From NCBI GenBank assembly GCA_963621975.1, contig CAVFGI010000007.1, positions 1 to 61,901 of the forward strand: 61,901 bases of DNA, written 5' to 3'. A program made the translations under genes and the position numbers. Positions 58,724 through 61,901 of this stretch are shown in pieces. Below the pieces are notes generated by a model. It saw only the letters and a list, made by a program, of their open reading frames with translations, made no database searches and was not told where the DNA came from. Source of the stretch: UBA9732 sp963621975 (GTDB lineage Bacteria; Spirochaetota; Spirochaetia; Sphaerochaetales; Sphaerochaetaceae). Within the stretch, counting starts at the first letter, position 1, and each line of letters begins with the position of its first letter.

Positions 58724-59558
58724 GCTTGATGATAAAAAACAAGACATAAAAGAACTGGACCTCAAGAGAATGGCCCTAGAGGGTGCTCTTTCAGCCACCG
58801 AGGGGTTGATAAACCAATTTGAAAACGTTGTAAGGGGTTGCTATGTTGCCCCAGAGCCACCAAGTTCTAATTTTTCTGATGTCTCGCACAAACTTTATCC
58901 AGAACCTGTTGTAGATGAATCTATTTCCGCTGGACATAAGCGCCAGTCTATATTCGCAGAACCAGAAAAAGATGAACGTTGCCATATGTCAATGCAGGCT
59001 CTAATTGCCAATGCTCTTTCTTGTACACGTTGTAATTTGTGCTCTACACGCAAAAATGTAGTTTTTGGTGAGGGCTGTTCTGACCGTCCTACTGTTATGG
59101 TAATTGGGGAAGGGCCTGGAGAGACAGAGGATGAAACTGGCAGACCTTTTGTTGGTAAGGCGGGAGCCTTCTTAGATAAATGGCTTAAGGCCATCAATCT
59201 TGATAGAAATTCCAACACCTACATTACCAACATTGTTAAATGTAGACCTCCACAGAATAGAGACCCTCTTTTAGAGGAAAAGACAGCTTGTCTTGCCTTC
59301 TTAAAACAACAAATTGCTCTTATTCAACCTCAAACAATTCTGTGTCTTGGACGTCCTGCTTCTTCTCTTATGACAGGGCAAATGGACGCATCAATGGGTT
59401 CTTTGCGAGGCAGATTTTTCTTTTTTGAAGGGATTCCAATGATTTGCACATATCACCCTGCAGCAGTTTTAAGAGACCTTAATTTGAAACGGCCTGTTTG
59501 GGAGGATTTACAGAAATTGGCACGTTATCTTGGTCTTGAGGTTATGGGATCTAGATGA
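58713..59558 (+). CDS. Uracil-DNA glycosylase, family 4 (Fe-S type)
   Basis: 281 residues from the ATG at GAGGAAAAGT. After about 90 unconserved residues comes the UDG core: CTRCNLCSTRKNVVFGEG, then IGEGPGETEDETGRPFVGKA, VKCRPPQNRD and CTYHPAAVLR. The four Cys motifs bind a 4Fe-4S cluster. Removes uracil from DNA. Placed between truA and priA with overlaps on both sides. Confidence 0.9.
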   Translation: MANELDDKKQDIKELDLKRMALEGALSATEGLINQFENVVRGCYVAPEPPSSNFSDVSHKLYPEPVVDESISAGHKRQSIFAEPEKDERCHMSMQALIANALSCTRCNLCSTRKNVVFGEGCSDRPTVMVIGEGPGETEDETGRPFVGKAGAFLDKWLKAINLDRNSNTYITNIVKCRPPQNRDPLLEEKTACLAFLKQQIALIQPQTILCLGRPASSLMTGQMDASMGSLRGRFFFFEGIPMICTYHPAAVLRDLNLKRPVWEDLQKLARYLGLEVMGSR

Positions 59559-61513
59559 TTAAGTATGCCAAAGTTTTAGTTCCAGTTCCTCTTAAACAAG
59601 ACTTTCTTTACTCATTTGATGATGAGATTTTGAATGTTATTGCAGGCATAAGAGTGATGGTTCCTTTTAGAGTTAGAAAAGTTCAGGCTTATGTAATTGA
59701 TGTCCTAAAAGACAAACCCGAGTGTAATTTTGAGTTGAAACCTGTATATAAGGCCATTGATAAGGAACCTTTGTTTGGAAAACAAGAGTATGAGCTTGCC
59801 CTTTGGATGGAAAAGTTTTATTTCTCGAGCCGGGGTGAAATTCTTGATGTAATGATTCCAGGTGGGAAAAGAGACTCTTCTCATGGTGCATTAGATTTTG
59901 GAGAGCCAGTTCTAAAGCCAGATGTCCAACTTACAGACGAACAGGAAAGTGCAATTAAAACTGTTATGGAAGGCCCTGGAAGTCTCTACTATCTTTTTGG
60001 TATTACCGGTTCAGGCAAAACAGAAGTCTTCTTAAGGTGTGCAGAGCAAGTCATAGCACAAGGAGGGCAAGTTATTTATCTTGTTCCTGAAATAACGCTT
60101 ACACACCAACTTGCAATTCAAGTTTTAGATAGATTTAAAAACAATGTTGCTATTTTGCACTCAGGCCTTACAGACTCCCAACGTATAGCTCAATGGAGAA
60201 AGATTAAGAGATCTGAAGTGTCCTTAGTTATTGGTGCTAGAAGTGCTGTCTTTGCTCCTTTTGAAAACCTTAAGATGATTATCATAGATGAGGAGCATGA
60301 GAACTCATATAAGAGTGGAAATGATCCTCGCTATCATGCAAGGCAAGTAGCTCAAAAGCGAATTAGCGACTGTAATGGTAAACTTCTTATGGGGAGTGCT
60401 ACTCCAAGTCTTGAAGCTTGGCACCTCATGAAAGACTCGAGCAAGATGACACGCATAAATCTAACAAAACGTGTTGGCGGTGGCTCTGTTCCAAGTGTTC
60501 AAATTGCAGATATGTCAAAAGAAGAGGGGATTTTTGGTAAAGACCTTCAAGCTCAAATGACTAAAACTCTTGCCTTGGGTAAACAGGTAATCTTGTTCTT
60601 AAATAGACGTGGCTACAGCTATTATTTTCACTGCAGAAGCTGTGGATTTGAACTAAAGTGCCCTCATTGTGATGTTGCAATGACCTACCACAGAAGACTG
60701 TCAATTGTGCAATGTCATTATTGTGGCTACACACAAAAACCAATTAAAGTTTGTCCTCAATGTGGCTCCTTAGACGTTATGTACTCAGGTTTTGGCACAG
60801 AGCAGGTTGAACAGGAGATAAATAGGCTTTTTCCTCAATATAGAGCTGCACGTCTTGATACAGATACTGTAGCCAAAGACCGCAAAATCATTCAAAAGAC
60901 CTTAGATGAGTTTAGAGAGGGTAGGATAAACATCCTCATTGGAACGCAAATGGTTGCCAAAGGACTAAATTTCCCAAATGTTCAATTAGTAGGAATAGTC
61001 CTTGCAGACAGTGGCCTTCTCATTCCGGATTTCAGAGCAGAGGAGAGGACTTTTGACCTTCTTGTGCAGGTTGCGGGCCGTTCTGGCCGTGCCGATACCT
61101 CTGGCAAAGTAGTGGTTCAAACTCGTATGAAGGATAATCCGGCCATTGTCATGGCTTCTCAAGGCAAGGTAGAAGAGTTCTTTGATAAAGAGCTTACTCT
61201 TAGAAAAGACTTGGGCTTTCCTCCTTTTTCTCGTATGATCAACCTTGTTATACGCTCCCCAAGAGCAGAAGTTGCTAAGAATTTTGCTAACACCATTGCT
61301 ACACGCTTACGTGAAGTTTCCAAAAACACCCAAATCTATGGCGCCAATGAATGCCCTATTGAGAAAATTAGGGCTAACTATCGCTATCAAGTTCTTCTCA
61401 AGTCCACCAAGCCTGCTGACATGCTTCGCTCTCTTGACCAAGCCCTCACTGGCCTCAAAACCCCCTCTTCCACCGTCCTAGAAATAGACGTAGACCCTGT
61501 GGATTTGTTGTGA
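59555..61513 (+). CDS. priA: Primosomal protein N' (replication-restart helicase PriA)
   Basis: 652 residues, start coupled by ATGA. Helicase motifs: GITGSGKTEVFLRCAEQ, IIDEEHENSYKSG and GSATPSLEAWH. Two zinc clusters: CRSCGFELKCPHC and CHYCGYTQKPIKVCPQC. GTQMVAKGLNFPNV and QVAGRSGRAD are motifs IV-VI. It reloads the replisome at stalled forks. Last gene in the window. Confidence 0.95.
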   Translation: MIKYAKVLVPVPLKQDFLYSFDDEILNVIAGIRVMVPFRVRKVQAYVIDVLKDKPECNFELKPVYKAIDKEPLFGKQEYELALWMEKFYFSSRGEILDVMIPGGKRDSSHGALDFGEPVLKPDVQLTDEQESAIKTVMEGPGSLYYLFGITGSGKTEVFLRCAEQVIAQGGQVIYLVPEITLTHQLAIQVLDRFKNNVAILHSGLTDSQRIAQWRKIKRSEVSLVIGARSAVFAPFENLKMIIIDEEHENSYKSGNDPRYHARQVAQKRISDCNGKLLMGSATPSLEAWHLMKDSSKMTRINLTKRVGGGSVPSVQIADMSKEEGIFGKDLQAQMTKTLALGKQVILFLNRRGYSYYFHCRSCGFELKCPHCDVAMTYHRRLSIVQCHYCGYTQKPIKVCPQCGSLDVMYSGFGTEQVEQEINRLFPQYRAARLDTDTVAKDRKIIQKTLDEFREGRINILIGTQMVAKGLNFPNVQLVGIVLADSGLLIPDFRAEERTFDLLVQVAGRSGRADTSGKVVVQTRMKDNPAIVMASQGKVEEFFDKELTLRKDLGFPPFSRMINLVIRSPRAEVAKNFANTIATRLREVSKNTQIYGANECPIEKIRANYRYQVLLKSTKPADMLRSLDQALTGLKTPSSTVLEIDVDPVDLL

Positions 61514-61571
61514 GATTTGATGTAAAGGTGGGCTTTCTGCCAAATTGTTGTCTTGTTTGTTTGGGAGGGTT

Positions 61572-61625
61572 CAAACAACCCACACGTCCCAAACGACCCA
61601 AACGACCCACACGTCCCAAACGTCC
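61572..61625. repeat. Six 9-bp tandem repeats after priA
   Basis: CAAACAACC, CACACGTCC, CAAACGACC, CAAACGACC, CACACGTCC, CAAACGTCC. A frame across it spells artificial Gly-Arg-Leu repeats, so it is not a gene. Possible minisatellite. Confidence 0.9.
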
Positions 61626-61850
61626 TAGACAGATAGGTAAACACTTGAAACAGATTTCATAAGCAGATGACATCACTTTTAAATATTATTGGCCAAGGCG
61701 TTAGGCTCATAGCGTTTGAGCCCTATATGTTATAGTTTGATAGTCCCAAGGAGATTTAGAGGTTCTTGTGTTTTTTTTGTTTGATTTCTTGAACGGCATG
61801 CTATAATCTTAAATAGTGACGGATTTTGACGTTACGGTTATTCACAACCT

Positions 61851-61887
61851 GACTTTGGTAAATGACACTAAAAAATGGTGATAACTC
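61851..61887. repeat. 37-bp repeat, copy 2 (identical to 37,270-37,306)
   Basis: Same orientation as copy 1; flanks differ at once (T before, AGA after). It lies about 44 bp downstream of the TATAAT box, so it could be in a leader or be a dispersed element. Confidence 0.9.
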
Positions 61888-61901
61888 AGAGTTTAACTGG
61901 T

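Larger units (their letters stand above)
61514..61901. other. Gene-free region after priA
   Basis: About 390 bp. Contents: six 9-bp repeats, an unremarkable AT-rich part, a perfect -10 box TATAAT at 61,802-61,807 with a weak TTTGAT 16 bp upstream (rightward promoter of a gene beyond the window), and copy 2 of the 37-bp repeat. No gene on either strand is credible. Confidence 0.7.

Noticed and set aside
61387..61676. Leftward frames with Gly-Arg-Leu-Gly repeats
   Set aside because: They arise from the 9-bp tandem repeat and overlap priA.
61851..61887. dif/Xer site
   Set aside because: It does not resemble the known dif consensus halves.

Overview
The window joins two kinds of DNA. Positions 1 to about 37,200 are phage genome, presumably a prophage, and its left end lies outside the window. 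From about 37,600 to the end there is bacterial chromosome. The host genes (EF-G, SerC, GTP-dependent PEP carboxykinase, a U32 peptidase, an M16C peptidase, a CdaA-YbbR-AcpS-TruA-uracil glycosylase-PriA run, and secreted or lipoprotein genes) together with moderate AT-richness suggest a Gram-negative-type spirochaete, most likely a Treponema of gut or rumen type. This is inference from gene content, because no rRNA or tRNA marker is present.

The left 20 kb is a leftward structural operon with podovirus order: TerS, TerL, portal, a small protein, scaffold, major capsid, a decoration-like protein, tail-tube proteins A and B, then three ejection-type proteins of 344, 1,674 and at least 996 residues. 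The last carries a zinc-peptidase HEFGH motif. TerL is interrupted in its ATP-binding P-loop by a 328-residue intein with a LAGLIDADG endonuclease. Its residues match the class 3 (W-C-T) intein signature, and its first residue is Asp.

From 19.9 to 21.6 kb lies a divergent control region. It holds a cluster of ATTGA-type repeats, one small leftward gene, and a hairpin-rich stretch of about 600 bp without a gene that may encode a large structured RNA. Rightward from 21.6 to 26.7 kb is an accessory operon of small unknown proteins plus an ArdC-type antirestriction protein. An AT-rich repeat region and a leftward helix-turn-helix repressor follow. The repressor faces three related 20-bp operator-like dyads, one of which fills the gap between the -35 and -10 boxes of a rightward promoter. 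That promoter would drive a 6.5 kb early operon with a PD-(D/E)XK nuclease, a Rad52-like annealing protein, SSB, a NinG-like nuclease and many very small proteins. No DNA polymerase, helicase, integrase or endolysin is visible. A MazG-like gene then meets a leftward lysis-type cassette (XhlA-like protein, holin-like protein, and two almost completely overlapping spanin-like frames) preceded by three structural or unknown genes.

The junction (37.2-37.6 kb) holds a 37-bp sequence that recurs exactly at 61,851, an intrinsic terminator and four 11-bp tandem repeats. The host part contains an IS30-family element with an in-frame stop, a truncated ABC-transporter remnant, a recurrent TTTTGCAAAA-centred palindrome near fusA, serC and glpK, and short tandem duplications at consecutive gene junctions from glpK to acpS. 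The rightward glpK-cdaA-ybbR-acpS-truA-udg-priA group is tightly packed and links glycerol kinase, c-di-AMP synthesis, carrier-protein activation, tRNA modification and DNA repair or restart.
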